Below, piece after piece: positions 7,352 to 18,084 of a stretch of DNA of 42,098 nt. The stretch comes from Azohydromonas sediminis (lineage in GTDB: Bacteria > Pseudomonadota > Gammaproteobacteria > Burkholderiales > Burkholderiaceae_C). Within the stretch, counting starts at the first letter, position 1. Each line of letters opens with the position of its first letter. The notes below the pieces were generated by a model. That model did not search any database. It was not told where the DNA came from and saw nothing but the letters and a program-made list of their open reading frames with translations. The stretch lies in NCBI RefSeq assembly GCF_003574675.1, contig NZ_QOAZ01000029.1, positions 1 to 42,098 on the forward strand. Direction: 5' to 3'. The position numbers and the translations under genes are program-made.

Positions 7352-8107
7352 TCAGTGCCCCTCGGGTCCCTGGAAGCCGCCGGCGCGGCAGGTCAGCACG
7401 AGCGTGTCGCGAAAGCCGGGCCGCGCCGCGTCGAGCGGCTGGATCGGCGTCGTCTCGTGGATCACGCGCGCGTCGTCGAGCCACAGTACGCTCCACGGCT
7501 CGGCGAGCGTGAAGCGTTCGCCGCGCGGCCCGTCGGCGTCGAACACGCGCGTCTCGCCACCCTTGACGCCGACGCGATGCACGAGGATCACCGCGACCAG
7601 ATCGACGCCGTCACGGTGCGCACCCTCGGGAGTCGGGCGCCCGATGCCGGAGGCGGTGTCGATGCGAAACGGGTGCGCCTCAACGTACCAGCGCCGTGCG
7701 CCGCGCAGCGCGCTCGCGCGCGCGGCCGTCACCGCGAGCAGACGCGTCCACAGCGGGTCGGCGGCCAGCGCCGGCTCGATCGGCTCGAACCAGCGCTCGA
7801 TGCCGCCGTGCAGCGCGTTGTACTCGACCGGCTGCCAGTGCGCGCGGTGCGGCACCGGCTCGACGACGTCGCCATCGACGACGAAGCACGAGTGGCGGCG
7901 AAAGCGGTAGCGCCCGCCGTCGCGCAGGTGGGTGTCGGGCGGCAGGCGGTCCCAGAACGGCCACCACGCGTCGAGCCGTGCCGGGCTCGCGTCGGGCCCG
8001 AGCAGCGCGCACAGCCCGGCGGCGCCGAGCACGGCGAAGCCGCGCTCGCGCAAGACGGCGTCGACCTGCGACGGCGCGACCACGCGCGGCGGCAGCAGCG
8101 CGTTCAT
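7352..8107 (-). CDS. 2OG-Fe dioxygenase family protein (PF10014)
   Basis: A 251-residue protein resembling the PF10014 (formerly DUF2257) family of 2-oxoglutarate/Fe(II) oxygenases. Characterised members hydroxylate free amino acids such as isoleucine, leucine and threonine or oxidise methionine. The facial triad is visible: H164 and D166 in GAHRDGVD and H217 in RVIHETTPI, with R233 (GFRDTLVLT) placed to bind 2-oxoglutarate. Other blocks are VEYNALHGGIERWFEPI and GETRVFDADG. The start overlaps the stop of the MesD-like gene by 4 bp (ATGA), so both should be one transcript. With a methionine synthase as partner, an amino-acid substrate, possibly methionine or homocysteine related, is a reasonable inference. 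Confidence 0.88.
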   Translation of the reverse strand: MNALLPPRVVAPSQVDAVLRERGFAVLGAAGLCALLGPDASPARLDAWWPFWDRLPPDTHLRDGGRYRFRRHSCFVVDGDVVEPVPHRAHWQPVEYNALHGGIERWFEPIEPALAADPLWTRLLAVTAARASALRGARRWYVEAHPFRIDTASGIGRPTPEGAHRDGVDLVAVILVHRVGVKGGETRVFDADGPRGERFTLAEPWSVLWLDDARVIHETTPIQPLDAARPGFRDTLVLTCRAGGFQGPEGH

Positions 8108-9129
8108 CGGCTGGCCAGCCGCTCACGCGCCAGCGCCGCGCCTTGCACGAGCGCGCGCAGCTTGGCCTCGGCCACGGCGCGGTCCATCGGCGCCATGCCG
8201 CAGTTCGTGCACGCGATCAGGCGCTGCGCCGGCACGTGGCGCAGTGCGGTGGCGATCGTCGCGGCGACCTCCTCGGGCGTCTCGACCGTGTCGCTGGCGA
8301 CGTCGATCACGCCGACCATCACGTCCTTGCCGGCCAGCAGCGCCATCAGCTCGGGCGGCACGTGCGAGTGGATGCATTCGAGGCTGACCTGGTCGATCGT
8401 GCTCTTCGCGAGCGCCGGGAACACGCGCTCGTACTGGCGCCACTCGTCGCCGAGCGTCTTCTTCCACTGCACGTTGGCCTCGATGCCGTAGCCGTAGCAG
8501 ATGTGCACCGCGGTCTTGCACGTCAGCCCCTGCGCCGCGCGCTCGAGCGCCTTGACGCCCCAGTCGGCCGCCTCGGCGAGGTAGACGTTGAACGCGGGCT
8601 CGTCGAACTGGATCACGTCGATGCCGTCGGCCTGCAGCGCGAGCGCCTCCTGGTTCAGCAGCTCGGCGAACGCGAACGCCATCGTCACGCGGTCGCCGTA
8701 GTAGCGGTCGGCCACCGTGTCGACGATCGTCATCGGCCCGGGCAGCGTGAACTTGGTCTTGCGCGTCGTGTGCGCGCGCAGCAGCCGCGCCTCGGCGGCG
8801 TGCACGCGCCCCTTCAGGCGCAGCGGCGCGACGACCTGCGGCACCATCGCCTTGTAGCGGTCGGCGCGGATGCCCATCTCGACCTTGTGCTCGAAGTCGA
8901 TGCCCTCGACGTGCTCGAGGAAGCCGTGCACGAAGTGCTGGCGCGCCTGCTCGCCGTCGCCGATCACCGTCAGCCCGGCGTCTTCCTGCCGCTTGATCCA
9001 CAGCAGCGTCGCGTCGAGCTGCGCCTCGGCCAGCGCGTCGCCTTCGAGGCGCCACTGGGGCCACAGCTTGTGGGTCTCGGCCAGCCAGCCGGGCTTGGGC
9101 AGGCTGCCGGCGATCGCGGTGTCGAACAT
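8104..9129 (-). CDS. mesD: MesD-type core methionine synthase
   Basis: A 341-residue protein equal to the catalytic half of cobalamin-independent methionine synthase, without the N-terminal folate-binding domain. The zinc/homocysteine site is present: H209 and C211 (AVHICYGYG), E251 (SLECIHSH) and C310 (CTNCGMAP). The segments AGSLPKPGWL, GDGEQARQHFV, GIDVIQFDEPAFNVY and KKTLGDEWRQYE closely resemble MesD of aerobic bacteria such as Acinetobacter. From published work, MesD makes methionine without methyl-folate or B12 and needs oxygen plus a DUF1852 protein (MesX). No DUF1852 gene lies in this window; the coupled neighbour is instead a 2OG-Fe dioxygenase. A GAGGAGA ribosome site and a TATGCT -10 (9154-9159) precede it. 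Confidence 0.85.
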   Translation of the reverse strand: MFDTAIAGSLPKPGWLAETHKLWPQWRLEGDALAEAQLDATLLWIKRQEDAGLTVIGDGEQARQHFVHGFLEHVEGIDFEHKVEMGIRADRYKAMVPQVVAPLRLKGRVHAAEARLLRAHTTRKTKFTLPGPMTIVDTVADRYYGDRVTMAFAFAELLNQEALALQADGIDVIQFDEPAFNVYLAEAADWGVKALERAAQGLTCKTAVHICYGYGIEANVQWKKTLGDEWRQYERVFPALAKSTIDQVSLECIHSHVPPELMALLAGKDVMVGVIDVASDTVETPEEVAATIATALRHVPAQRLIACTNCGMAPMDRAVAEAKLRALVQGAALARERLASR

Positions 9130-9153
9130 CGTCGGGTCTCCTCGGGGGCCCGC

Positions 9154-9159
9154 AGCATA
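9154..9159 (-). promoter_or_regulatory. Putative -10 for mesD-dioxygenase operon
   Basis: Read on the minus strand the hexamer is TATGCT, four of six consensus positions, 24 nt before the mesD ATG. A GAGGAGA ribosome site lies between, so this transcript would have a normal short leader. No clear -35. Confidence 0.4.
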
Positions 9160-9234
9160 GCCGGTGCCGGCGCGTGACCCAGCGCACGGCCGCGCCGCAC
9201 GACGCGACGGCTAGGCGCGCACGCAGCGCCTCGG

Positions 9235-9240
9235 TAGACT
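9235..9240 (+). promoter_or_regulatory. Putative -10 for hybrid kinase gene
   Basis: TAGACT, preceded by GG as at 562-567, lies 45 nt before the kinase ATG. It is a plausible sigma-70 -10 without a visible -35. Confidence 0.3.
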
Positions 9241-9285
9241 GGCCACGCGCCGAGCCGGCGTGCCTGCCGTTCCAGCCCTCGCGCG

Positions 9286-12200
9286 ATGACCGCTCCCGAT
9301 GCCTCGACGTCGCCCTGGCGCGACGCCATCGACGCATGGCTGACGCTGCCCGACTGCGCCGTCGCGCTGCTCGATGCGCAGGCGCGGGTGCAGTGGCTGA
9401 GCCCCGGCGCCGCCGCGCTGGCCGGCGTCGAGGCCGACGCCGCCCGCGGGCGGCCGCTGCCCGATCTGTTCGGCTGGTCGCAGCCGCGCGCGCTGCTCGA
9501 CGCACTGGCCGGTGACGGCCGCCTCGACGCCGCCGTGTTCGAGACCGCCGACGGCCGCGGCGGCGCACACGCGTACCGCGTGCACCTGCGCCCGCTGGCG
9601 GGTGCGGGCGAGCGGCGCTTCGTCGCGTCGCTGGCCGACGTGAGCGAGCAGCGCCAGCTCGCCGCCAGGCTCGACCTCGTGCAGGAGTTCGGCCGCATCG
9701 GCACCTGGGAGCGCGACGTGCGCACGCTCGAGGGCCGCTGGGACCGGCACATGTTCCGCTTCTGGGACATGGAGCCGACCGAGGGGACGCCGAACTTCGC
9801 CGCCGCGATCGCCCGTGTGCCGCCCGAGGACCGGCTCGACGAGACGTTCCGCGCGTCGCTGCAGCGCGCCGGCACCTACCACGCGCGCTTTCGCGTGCGG
9901 CGCGCCGACGGCGGCGTGCGCCGGCTGCACTCGCAGTGGCGCGTGATCGACGGCGCCGACGGCCGGCCCGAGCGCGTCGTCGGCGTGATGATGGACGACA
10001 CCGAGGCGTTCGAGCTCGCGCGCTCGGTCGAGAGCACGCAGCAGCAGCTGCGCCTCGCGCTCGACGTGGCTCGCATCGGCGTGTGGCGGCACGACTTGCG
10101 CACCGACCGCGCCTACTACGACGCGCGCGCGTTCCAGATCCTGGGCCTGCCGATGCGCCCCGACGGCATCGACCTGGCCGAGGTGCGCTCGTGGATCCAC
10201 CCCGACGACCTGCCGGCCGTCATCGCGTCGTCCAAGCGCACGTACGCCACCGGCGAGCCGAGCGACGAACAGGCGCGCTTCCTCCACGCCGACGGGCGCT
10301 GGCGCTACCTGTTCATGCGCCGCGTGCTCGAGCGCGACGCCGCCGGCCAGCCGGTGGCCTTCGTCGGCGTCGCGCTGGACATGACCGAGCAGGTCGAGCG
10401 CACGGCGCGCTCGCTCGAACTGGCCGCGCGGCTCGAGGCCGCCGCGCGCGCGGCGCGCGTGGGCATCTGGTCTACGACGGTCACGACCGACGAGACCGAC
10501 TGGAACGCGCAGATGTACGAGCTGTTCGACATGGTCGGCGAGCCGCGCCCGCCGTCGCTGGCCGAATGGGTCGGACGCTGCGTGCACCCCGACGACCGCG
10601 AGCAGGTGCTCGCGCGCGCGAAGGCCTACCTGAAGGCCGGCGACGAGCCGCTCGAAGTCGAGCTGCGCACGCTGCGCCGCGACGGCAGCACGCGCTGGAT
10701 CGTGCTGCGCGCCGACGTCGACCGCCAGCGCACCGACTGCCGGCGGCTGTTCGGCGTCGCGCTCGACGTCACCGAGCAGCACGAGGCGATGCAGGCGCTG
10801 CGGCGCGCGAACCAGCGCGCCGAGCTGATCACCCGGGGCGTGGGCATCGGCACCTGGGAGGTCGACCTCGACACCGGCGAGGCGACGTGGGACGCGCAGA
10901 TGTTCGCGCTGCGCGGGCTGCCGCCCGGTGCGCGCGCGCTCGGCGAAGCCGAGCGCCTCGCGCTGGTGCACCCCGACGACCTGCCGCGCGTGCAGGGCCT
11001 GTATGCGCGCGCCGACGTCGCGCAGCTGCCCACGCAGGTCGAGTTCCGCGTGCGCTGGCCCGACGGCAGCTGGCACTGGCTGGCGTCGCGCTCGGTGCTC
11101 GTGCCGGCCGCCGAAGGACGCGGCGCGCGGCGCATCGGCATCAACTGGGACGTCACCGAGGTCAAGACCGCCGAGGCCGCGCTGCGCGAGAAGCTCATCG
11201 CGCAGCGCGAGAGCGAGGCCAAGAGCCGCTTCCTCGCGCGCATGAGCCACGAGCTGCGCACGCCGCTGAACGCCGTGCTCGGATTCACGCAGCTGCTGAT
11301 CCACGACGCCGGCCGCGGCGACGTCGCGTCGCAGTTGGGGCGCCTGCGCCACATCGAGTCGGCCGGGCGCCACCTGCTGTCGCTGATCAACGACGTGCTC
11401 GACCTGTCGCGCGTCGACAGCGGCGAGCTGCGGCTCGAGCCCGGCGCCGTCGTGCTCGAGCGCCTCGTTGTCGAGACGCTGCCGCTGGTCGAGCAGGCGG
11501 CGCGCGCGCGCGACGTGAAGATCGAGCTCGGCGCGCTGGCCGCGCGCGTGCACGCCGACGCGACGCGGCTGCGGCAGATCCTCGTGAACCTGCTGTCCAA
11601 CGCGATCAAGTACAACCGCACCGGCGGCTGGGTGCGCGTCGAGGCCGCCGTCACCGGCGACGTGTCGCGCCGGCGCGTGCGCATCACGGTGGCCGACAGC
11701 GGCCGCGGCCTGACCGCCGCGCAGCGCCGCCACCTGTTCGAGCCGTTCAACCGCCTCGGCGCCGAGCGCGAGGGCATCGAGGGCACCGGCATCGGGCTGG
11801 CGATCGTCAAGGCACTGGTCGAGCGCATGGACGGGCGCATCGACGTGGCCAGCGAGCCCGGTGTCGGCAGCCGCTTCGAGGTCGAGCTGCCGGCCGCCAC
11901 CGCCGACGAGCCCGAAACGGTGCCGGTGCCGCTGTTCGACGACACGCCGACGACCACAGCGCTGGCCGGGGCGCGCCGCAAGCGGCTTTTGTACATCGAA
12001 GACAACCCGGTCAACCTGATGATCGTGCAGGAGCTGATCGCGCGCCGGCCCGACCTGCGCCTGGACAGCGCCGCCGACGGCGAGGGCGGCGTGCGCGCGG
12101 CGCAGGTGCAGCACCCCGACCTGATCCTCATCGACATGCAGCTGCCCGACTTCGACGGCCACGAAGTGCTGCGCCGGCTGCGCGCCGACCCGCGCACCGC

Positions 12201-12357
12201 CGACATCCCGTGCATCGCGCTGTCGGCCAACGCGATGCCGCAGGACATCGAGCGCGCGCTGGCCGCCGGTTTCGCCGACTACTGGACCAAGCCGCTGGAC
12301 TTCCGCGCGTTCATGAAGTCGCTCGACCTGCTGTTCGGCCCCGCGACGCCGGACTGA
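9286..12357 (+). CDS. Multi-PAS hybrid sensor histidine kinase
   Basis: A 1023-residue cytosolic hybrid kinase with no membrane helix. Order: five PAS-like sensor domains (about residues 10-110, 130-240, 255-365, 385-500 and 510-625), several ending in the typical DxTE motif (DMTEQ, DVTEQ, DVTEV); a HisKA dimerisation domain with phospho-acceptor H655 in MSHELRTPLN; an HATPase domain with N box N772 (NLLSNAIKYN), DSGRGL and GTGIGLAIVK; and a C-terminal receiver with phospho-acceptor D950 (LILIDMQLPD), acidic ED pair (YIEDNPVN) and K in DYWTKPLD. The signal is unknown. It lacks an HPt domain and no response regulator is nearby, so its partners are encoded elsewhere. Divergent from mesD. Confidence 0.95.
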   Translation: MTAPDASTSPWRDAIDAWLTLPDCAVALLDAQARVQWLSPGAAALAGVEADAARGRPLPDLFGWSQPRALLDALAGDGRLDAAVFETADGRGGAHAYRVHLRPLAGAGERRFVASLADVSEQRQLAARLDLVQEFGRIGTWERDVRTLEGRWDRHMFRFWDMEPTEGTPNFAAAIARVPPEDRLDETFRASLQRAGTYHARFRVRRADGGVRRLHSQWRVIDGADGRPERVVGVMMDDTEAFELARSVESTQQQLRLALDVARIGVWRHDLRTDRAYYDARAFQILGLPMRPDGIDLAEVRSWIHPDDLPAVIASSKRTYATGEPSDEQARFLHADGRWRYLFMRRVLERDAAGQPVAFVGVALDMTEQVERTARSLELAARLEAAARAARVGIWSTTVTTDETDWNAQMYELFDMVGEPRPPSLAEWVGRCVHPDDREQVLARAKAYLKAGDEPLEVELRTLRRDGSTRWIVLRADVDRQRTDCRRLFGVALDVTEQHEAMQALRRANQRAELITRGVGIGTWEVDLDTGEATWDAQMFALRGLPPGARALGEAERLALVHPDDLPRVQGLYARADVAQLPTQVEFRVRWPDGSWHWLASRSVLVPAAEGRGARRIGINWDVTEVKTAEAALREKLIAQRESEAKSRFLARMSHELRTPLNAVLGFTQLLIHDAGRGDVASQLGRLRHIESAGRHLLSLINDVLDLSRVDSGELRLEPGAVVLERLVVETLPLVEQAARARDVKIELGALAARVHADATRLRQILVNLLSNAIKYNRTGGWVRVEAAVTGDVSRRRVRITVADSGRGLTAAQRRHLFEPFNRLGAEREGIEGTGIGLAIVKALVERMDGRIDVASEPGVGSRFEVELPAATADEPETVPVPLFDDTPTTTALAGARRKRLLYIEDNPVNLMIVQELIARRPDLRLDSAADGEGGVRAAQVQHPDLILIDMQLPDFDGHEVLRRLRADPRTADIPCIALSANAMPQDIERALAAGFADYWTKPLDFRAFMKSLDLLFGPATPD

Positions 12358-12389
12358 CACGGCCCGCGGCCGCCGCGGCTTCGGCCGTG
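12358..12389. terminator. GC-rich hairpin after kinase gene
   Basis: CACGGCC (12358-12364) pairs with GGCCGTG (12383-12389), with an inner CCGCGG repeat in the loop, directly after the kinase stop. It has no T-run, so it is at best a weak or Rho-assisted terminator. It abuts the -10 of the next gene. Confidence 0.3.
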
Positions 12390-12390
12390 A

Positions 12391-12396
12391 TGCAAT
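12391..12396 (+). promoter_or_regulatory. -10 element, predicted leaderless start (NSS)
   Basis: TGCAAT ends exactly 6 nt before the ATG at 12403, so transcription would begin at or next to the start codon. There is no Shine-Dalgarno in the gap (GGCCGT). Confidence 0.4.
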
Positions 12397-12402
12397 GGCC
12401 GT

Positions 12403-13752
12403 ATGACGAGCGCCGGCGGCCCCACCGACGAACGCGAGCACTGGCGCAGCGGCGTCGGCTTCGTGCTGGCCACGCTCGGCGCGGCGGTGGGCATCGGCAA
12501 CGTGTGGCGCTTCTCGTACGTGGCCGGCGAGCACGGCGGCGGCGCGTTCCTGATCGTCTACGTGCTGTTCGTTGCCGCGGTCGGACTGCCGCTGATGCTT
12601 GCCGAGTTCGCGCTCGGCCACGCCGCGCAGCGCGGCCCCGAGGCGGCGTTCGCCGCCGTCGCGCCGCGCCGCGCGTGGCGCCGCGCCGGGCTGCCCGGCA
12701 TCGCGGTGGCGACGCTGATCCTCGCCTACTACGCCGTGATCGCCGGCTGGACGCTGAAGTTCTTCGTGGTCTACCTGCTCGGCGGCACCGGCCTCTCCGA
12801 CGCGTCCGTGGCGTTCGAGGCCTTCCTCGCGTCGCCGCAGCCCGTGGCGTGGCAGGCCGCGGTGATGGCCGCGTGCGTGGCGATCGTCGGCGCCGGGGTG
12901 CAGCGCGGCATCGAGGCCGCGACCACGTGGCTGATGCCGCTGCTGGCGCTCGTGCTTGTCGTGCTGGCCGGCTACTCGCTGTCGCTGCCCGGCGCGCGCG
13001 ACGGGCTGGCCTTCGTCTTCGCCCCCGACTGGAACGCGCTCGCGCGCGCCGACGTCTACCTCGCGGCGATGGGGCAGGCCTTCTTCTCGCTCGGCTTGGC
13101 GTGCGGCGTGATGGTGACCTACGGCGGCTACCTGCCGCGCGGGCGTGCGCTGCTGCGCCCCGCGGTGGCCATCGTCGCCGGCGACACGGGGTTCGCCGTC
13201 GTCGCCGGCGTGATGGTGTTCCCGGCGGTGTTCTCGTTCGGTCTCGACCCGGCCGCCGGGCCGGCGCTGGCGTTCGTCACGATGCCGCAGGTGTTCGCGC
13301 AGATGCCGTTCGGCCGCGTGTTCGGCGCCGCGTTCTTCGGCCTGCTCGCGGTGGCCGCGCTGACCTCGGCGATCTCGCTGCTCGAGGTCGTCGTCGCGTT
13401 CGTCGTCGACCGCGGTCGCACGCGACGGCCGCGCGCGGCGCTGGCCGCCGGCGCCGCGATCTTCGTGCTCGGGCTGCCGGCGGCGCTGAGCTTCGGCTGG
13501 CTCGGCGGCGTGCGCATCGCCGGCCTCGGCGTGCTCGACGCGATGGACTTCGTCGCCTCGAACGTGCTGATGCCGCTCAACGGCCTGCTGATCGCCGCAT
13601 TCGTCGGCTGGGTGTGGTCGGCGCACGAGGCGCGGCGCGCGAGCACGCTGCGCGCGCCGTGGGCCGGCGCGTGGCATGCCGTGCTGCGCTACGGGGCGCC
13701 GGGCGTCATCGCGCTCGTGCTGCTGCGCGCGCTCGGCGTCGTCGGCGCCTGA
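12403..13752 (+). CDS. Sodium-dependent transporter, NSS/SLC6 family
   Basis: A 449-residue transporter of the neurotransmitter:sodium symporter family, which couples Na+ entry to uptake of amino acids or similar amines. The first helix carries the family signature around GFVLATLGAAVGIGNVWRFS, followed by GGGAFLIVYVLFVAAVGLPLML, and later AFFSLGLACGVMVTYGGYLP (helix 6 region) and ALTSAISLLEVVVAF (helix 8). About 11-12 helices are evident, like LeuT-type bacterial members. The substrate cannot be predicted. The ATG at 12403 is right before MTSAGGPTDEREHW; no Shine-Dalgarno, and a -10-like TGCAAT lies 6 nt upstream. A 17-bp palindrome follows the gene. Confidence 0.93.
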   Translation: MTSAGGPTDEREHWRSGVGFVLATLGAAVGIGNVWRFSYVAGEHGGGAFLIVYVLFVAAVGLPLMLAEFALGHAAQRGPEAAFAAVAPRRAWRRAGLPGIAVATLILAYYAVIAGWTLKFFVVYLLGGTGLSDASVAFEAFLASPQPVAWQAAVMAACVAIVGAGVQRGIEAATTWLMPLLALVLVVLAGYSLSLPGARDGLAFVFAPDWNALARADVYLAAMGQAFFSLGLACGVMVTYGGYLPRGRALLRPAVAIVAGDTGFAVVAGVMVFPAVFSFGLDPAAGPALAFVTMPQVFAQMPFGRVFGAAFFGLLAVAALTSAISLLEVVVAFVVDRGRTRRPRAALAAGAAIFVLGLPAALSFGWLGGVRIAGLGVLDAMDFVASNVLMPLNGLLIAAFVGWVWSAHEARRASTLRAPWAGAWHAVLRYGAPGVIALVLLRALGVVGA

Positions 13753-13776
13753 CCGCTGCCCGGCCCTCGATCACCG

Positions 13777-13793
13777 GCCCACGGACCGTGGGC
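13777..13793. promoter_or_regulatory. 17-bp perfect palindrome upstream of yaeQ
   Basis: GCCCACGGACCGTGGGC is an 8+1+8 perfect inverted repeat 24 bp past the NSS stop. The single-base centre makes an RNA hairpin with all eight pairs impossible, so a protein-binding site is more natural, although a shorter stem could still form. A CACAGT (13799-13804) could be a -10 just after it, placing the palindrome at the -35. Confidence 0.4.
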
Positions 13794-13915
13794 TGTGGCA
13801 CAGTGCGCACGCCCTTCGTGACCCCCACCCCCATGCCGCTTGCCGCGACGCCGAGCGCCGACCCCCGAGGCGGGCACCGGGCCTGCCGGCGCACCTGCGC
13901 GCGCACGACCTGCCG

Positions 13916-16202
<2,287 letters not shown>

Positions 16203-16224
16203 CGCGGCCGCCGCTGCTGCCGCT

Positions 16225-17001
16225 TCAGCGGAATCCCATCCGCCCGGCCTCGACGACGCAGTAGTCGACACCGTCCTCGGTGTCGCCGAGCAGGCCGTCG
16301 GTGGCGTCGACGTACAGCGTCGTGCGCCCCGGCACGACGAGGGCCGACGTCAGCGGCAGCGTCTGCGTCGCTGCCGGCCCGCCGCTGCGCGCCTGCGCCG
16401 CCGCGGGATCGGTCGTCGCGAAGAAGTGCACGCGGTCGACGACGGGTGCGCCGCGCGAGCCGCGCGCCTCGATCGTGGCGCCAGCCAGGTCGCGAAACGG
16501 CGGATCGCCGCTGCGGTACAGGTCGGTGACGTGTTCGACGCCGGCGCGACAGCGGCCCGGAAACGCCGCCTGGGCGACGGCGTCGGGCACGACGGCAAGG
16601 TGGTCGTCGGCTTCGAAGACGATGCAGCGGTACGTGCCCGGCGGCGGCGAGCCCTCGAACAGCGTCGGTGCGGCGACGAGGTCGAACTCGCGCGGCGGAT
16701 CGAAGACCTGCACCGTCAGGTACGGACCGCTGCAGTCGGCGTTGGCGCTGAGGCGCAGCGCGTGGAAACGCATCTTCAGCACCGTGGGCGAACCCGCGGT
16801 GGTCACGTCGGCGTGCACGGCACCGAGGCCGGCCAGCGCCAGCAGGCGCTGCCACGACGACGCCGACACCGTGGCCACCGCCGATGCCGATCCCTTGACG
16901 ACCAGCGTCGGCACATCGCCGCCCCCACCCCCGCAGCCGGCGAGCGACAGCGCCAGCACGCCGGCCACGATCTTCAACGCTGGCTTGCACCACGTCCCCA
17001 T
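16225..17001 (-). CDS. Putative lipoprotein of unknown function
   Basis: A 258-residue protein with a lipoprotein signal: positively charged start (MGTWCKPALK), hydrophobic stretch and lipobox LSLAGC with the modified cysteine at residue 23, followed by a glycine-rich linker. I recognise no domain in the mature part. It has a few cysteines (DCSGPY, YRCIVFEADD, GRCRAGVEHV and DYCVVEAGR) that could form two disulfides in the periplasm, and it looks beta-rich. The ATG at 17001 is chosen because a GGGGGGAACAGGG purine stretch lies directly upstream and it gives a normal signal length; a start 13 codons earlier is possible. Confidence 0.75.
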   Translation of the reverse strand: MGTWCKPALKIVAGVLALSLAGCGGGGGDVPTLVVKGSASAVATVSASSWQRLLALAGLGAVHADVTTAGSPTVLKMRFHALRLSANADCSGPYLTVQVFDPPREFDLVAAPTLFEGSPPPGTYRCIVFEADDHLAVVPDAVAQAAFPGRCRAGVEHVTDLYRSGDPPFRDLAGATIEARGSRGAPVVDRVHFFATTDPAAAQARSGGPAATQTLPLTSALVVPGRTTLYVDATDGLLGDTEDGVDYCVVEAGRMGFR

Positions 17002-17144
17002 CCCTGTTCCCCCCGTCGATTGCCAGACTGACGCCTGCACGGCGCGGCCGCAGCAGCCACGACGTGCCCTTGAACGTTAGGGACAAGCGATTCGCCCCGG
17101 AAGGCCTCAAAAAGGGTCCCACCAGCCGACGGCCTTGCGCACAC

Positions 17145-18074
17145 TCAGCGGCGCCGCGGCGGCCAGGGACGGATTTCCTGCGGATGTAGGCGCACGTACT
17201 CGACGAGGGGTGCGCGCTTCTCGGCGCCACGCCGCGGCAGCGAGCCTGCCGGCGGCGGCGCGTGGCCGAGCACGGCGTCGGCGCGCGCGTGGATCGCCCG
17301 CCAGCGCTTGTGCAGCGTGTGCGGCGACACGCCCAGCGCCAGCGCGATGCTGCGGTCGTCGGCGCCCAGCACCGCGAGTTCGAGCACGTCCTGCTGCGCC
17401 GGCGTCAGCCCCAAGCGCGGTGCATCGCGCAAGAACAGCGGCTGCAGCACGTGGTACGGTGCTTCGGCGATGCGCTGCGCATCCAGCCACAGCAGCTGCG
17501 TGCCGCTGCGCGAGCACGGCGCGGTCTCGGCACAGCCCATCGCCCGCAGCGATGCACGGTAGGCCGGCGCCTTGCCCTCCCACGGCCGCACCTCGGCGAG
17601 CATCAGCGCGAGACCGTAGCCACTGTGCGCCTGCACGAAAACCGTCTGCGCCAGCGCCGCCACGGCGTCGGCCGGCGCGCCCGGGGCCGTGTCGATCGCG
17701 AAGTTCAGCGCCACGCCGGCCAGCGCAGCCGCTGCGCGCCAGTGCGCCTGACCGGCACGGTCGAGCAGCGCTGGCGCCGCCCCATCGCGGCCGGCGCCGA
17801 GCAGGGCCTCGACCCAGTCGCCGGCGCCCTCGCGCAGCGCCTGCATGGCCCGCGCGGCCGGCACGAAGCCGCTGATGCCGCACCCGCGCACAATCGCCCG
17901 GGGCTCGGCGGCCTCCTCGAACACGTACCACAGCAGCCGGCGCTGCGTCAGCAGCGCCTGCAGCCACGCGACGTCGAGCCAGGCGCCACGCGCGCCCTCG
18001 CGCGCCAGCAGCTCGACGCAGGCGGGCACGTCGCCGGCGCGTGCCGGCCGTGCGCGCAGGCGCGCCGCGACCAT
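17145..18074 (-). CDS. LuxR-type HTH regulator, unknown sensor part
   Basis: A 309-residue protein ending in a LuxR-type DNA-binding domain (about residues 223-265: [18 protein letters not shown], then the recognition helix region [20 protein letters not shown]). The first 215 residues match no sensor domain that I recognise; they contain [24 protein letters not shown], which loosely recalls the start of a GNAT-like fold, but no acetyl-CoA loop is clear. The C-terminal tail after the HTH is about 45 residues, Pro/Arg-rich. It begins 10 bp after the murB stop on the same strand and so may be transcribed with murB, an unusual partner for such a regulator. Target genes are unknown. Confidence 0.8.
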   Translation of the reverse strand: MVAARLRARPARAGDVPACVELLAREGARGAWLDVAWLQALLTQRRLLWYVFEEAAEPRAIVRGCGISGFVPAARAMQALREGAGDWVEALLGAGRDGAAPALLDRAGQAHWRAAAALAGVALNFAIDTAPGAPADAVAALAQTVFVQAHSGYGLALMLAEVRPWEGKAPAYRASLRAMGCAETAPCSRSGTQLLWLDAQRIAEAPYHVLQPLFLRDAPRLGLTPAQQDVLELAVLGADDRSIALALGVSPHTLHKRWRAIHARADAVLGHAPPPAGSLPRRGAEKRAPLVEYVRLHPQEIRPWPPRRR

Positions 18075-18084
18075 CGCCGGCCGT

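Noticed and set aside
9211-13677. A 1488-codon open frame on the minus strand opposite the kinase and NSS genes
   Set aside because: It is the antisense shadow of two well-supported genes. Its composition is dominated by Arg, His, Ala and Gly, with no family motif. Long antisense frames are expected at this G+C content.
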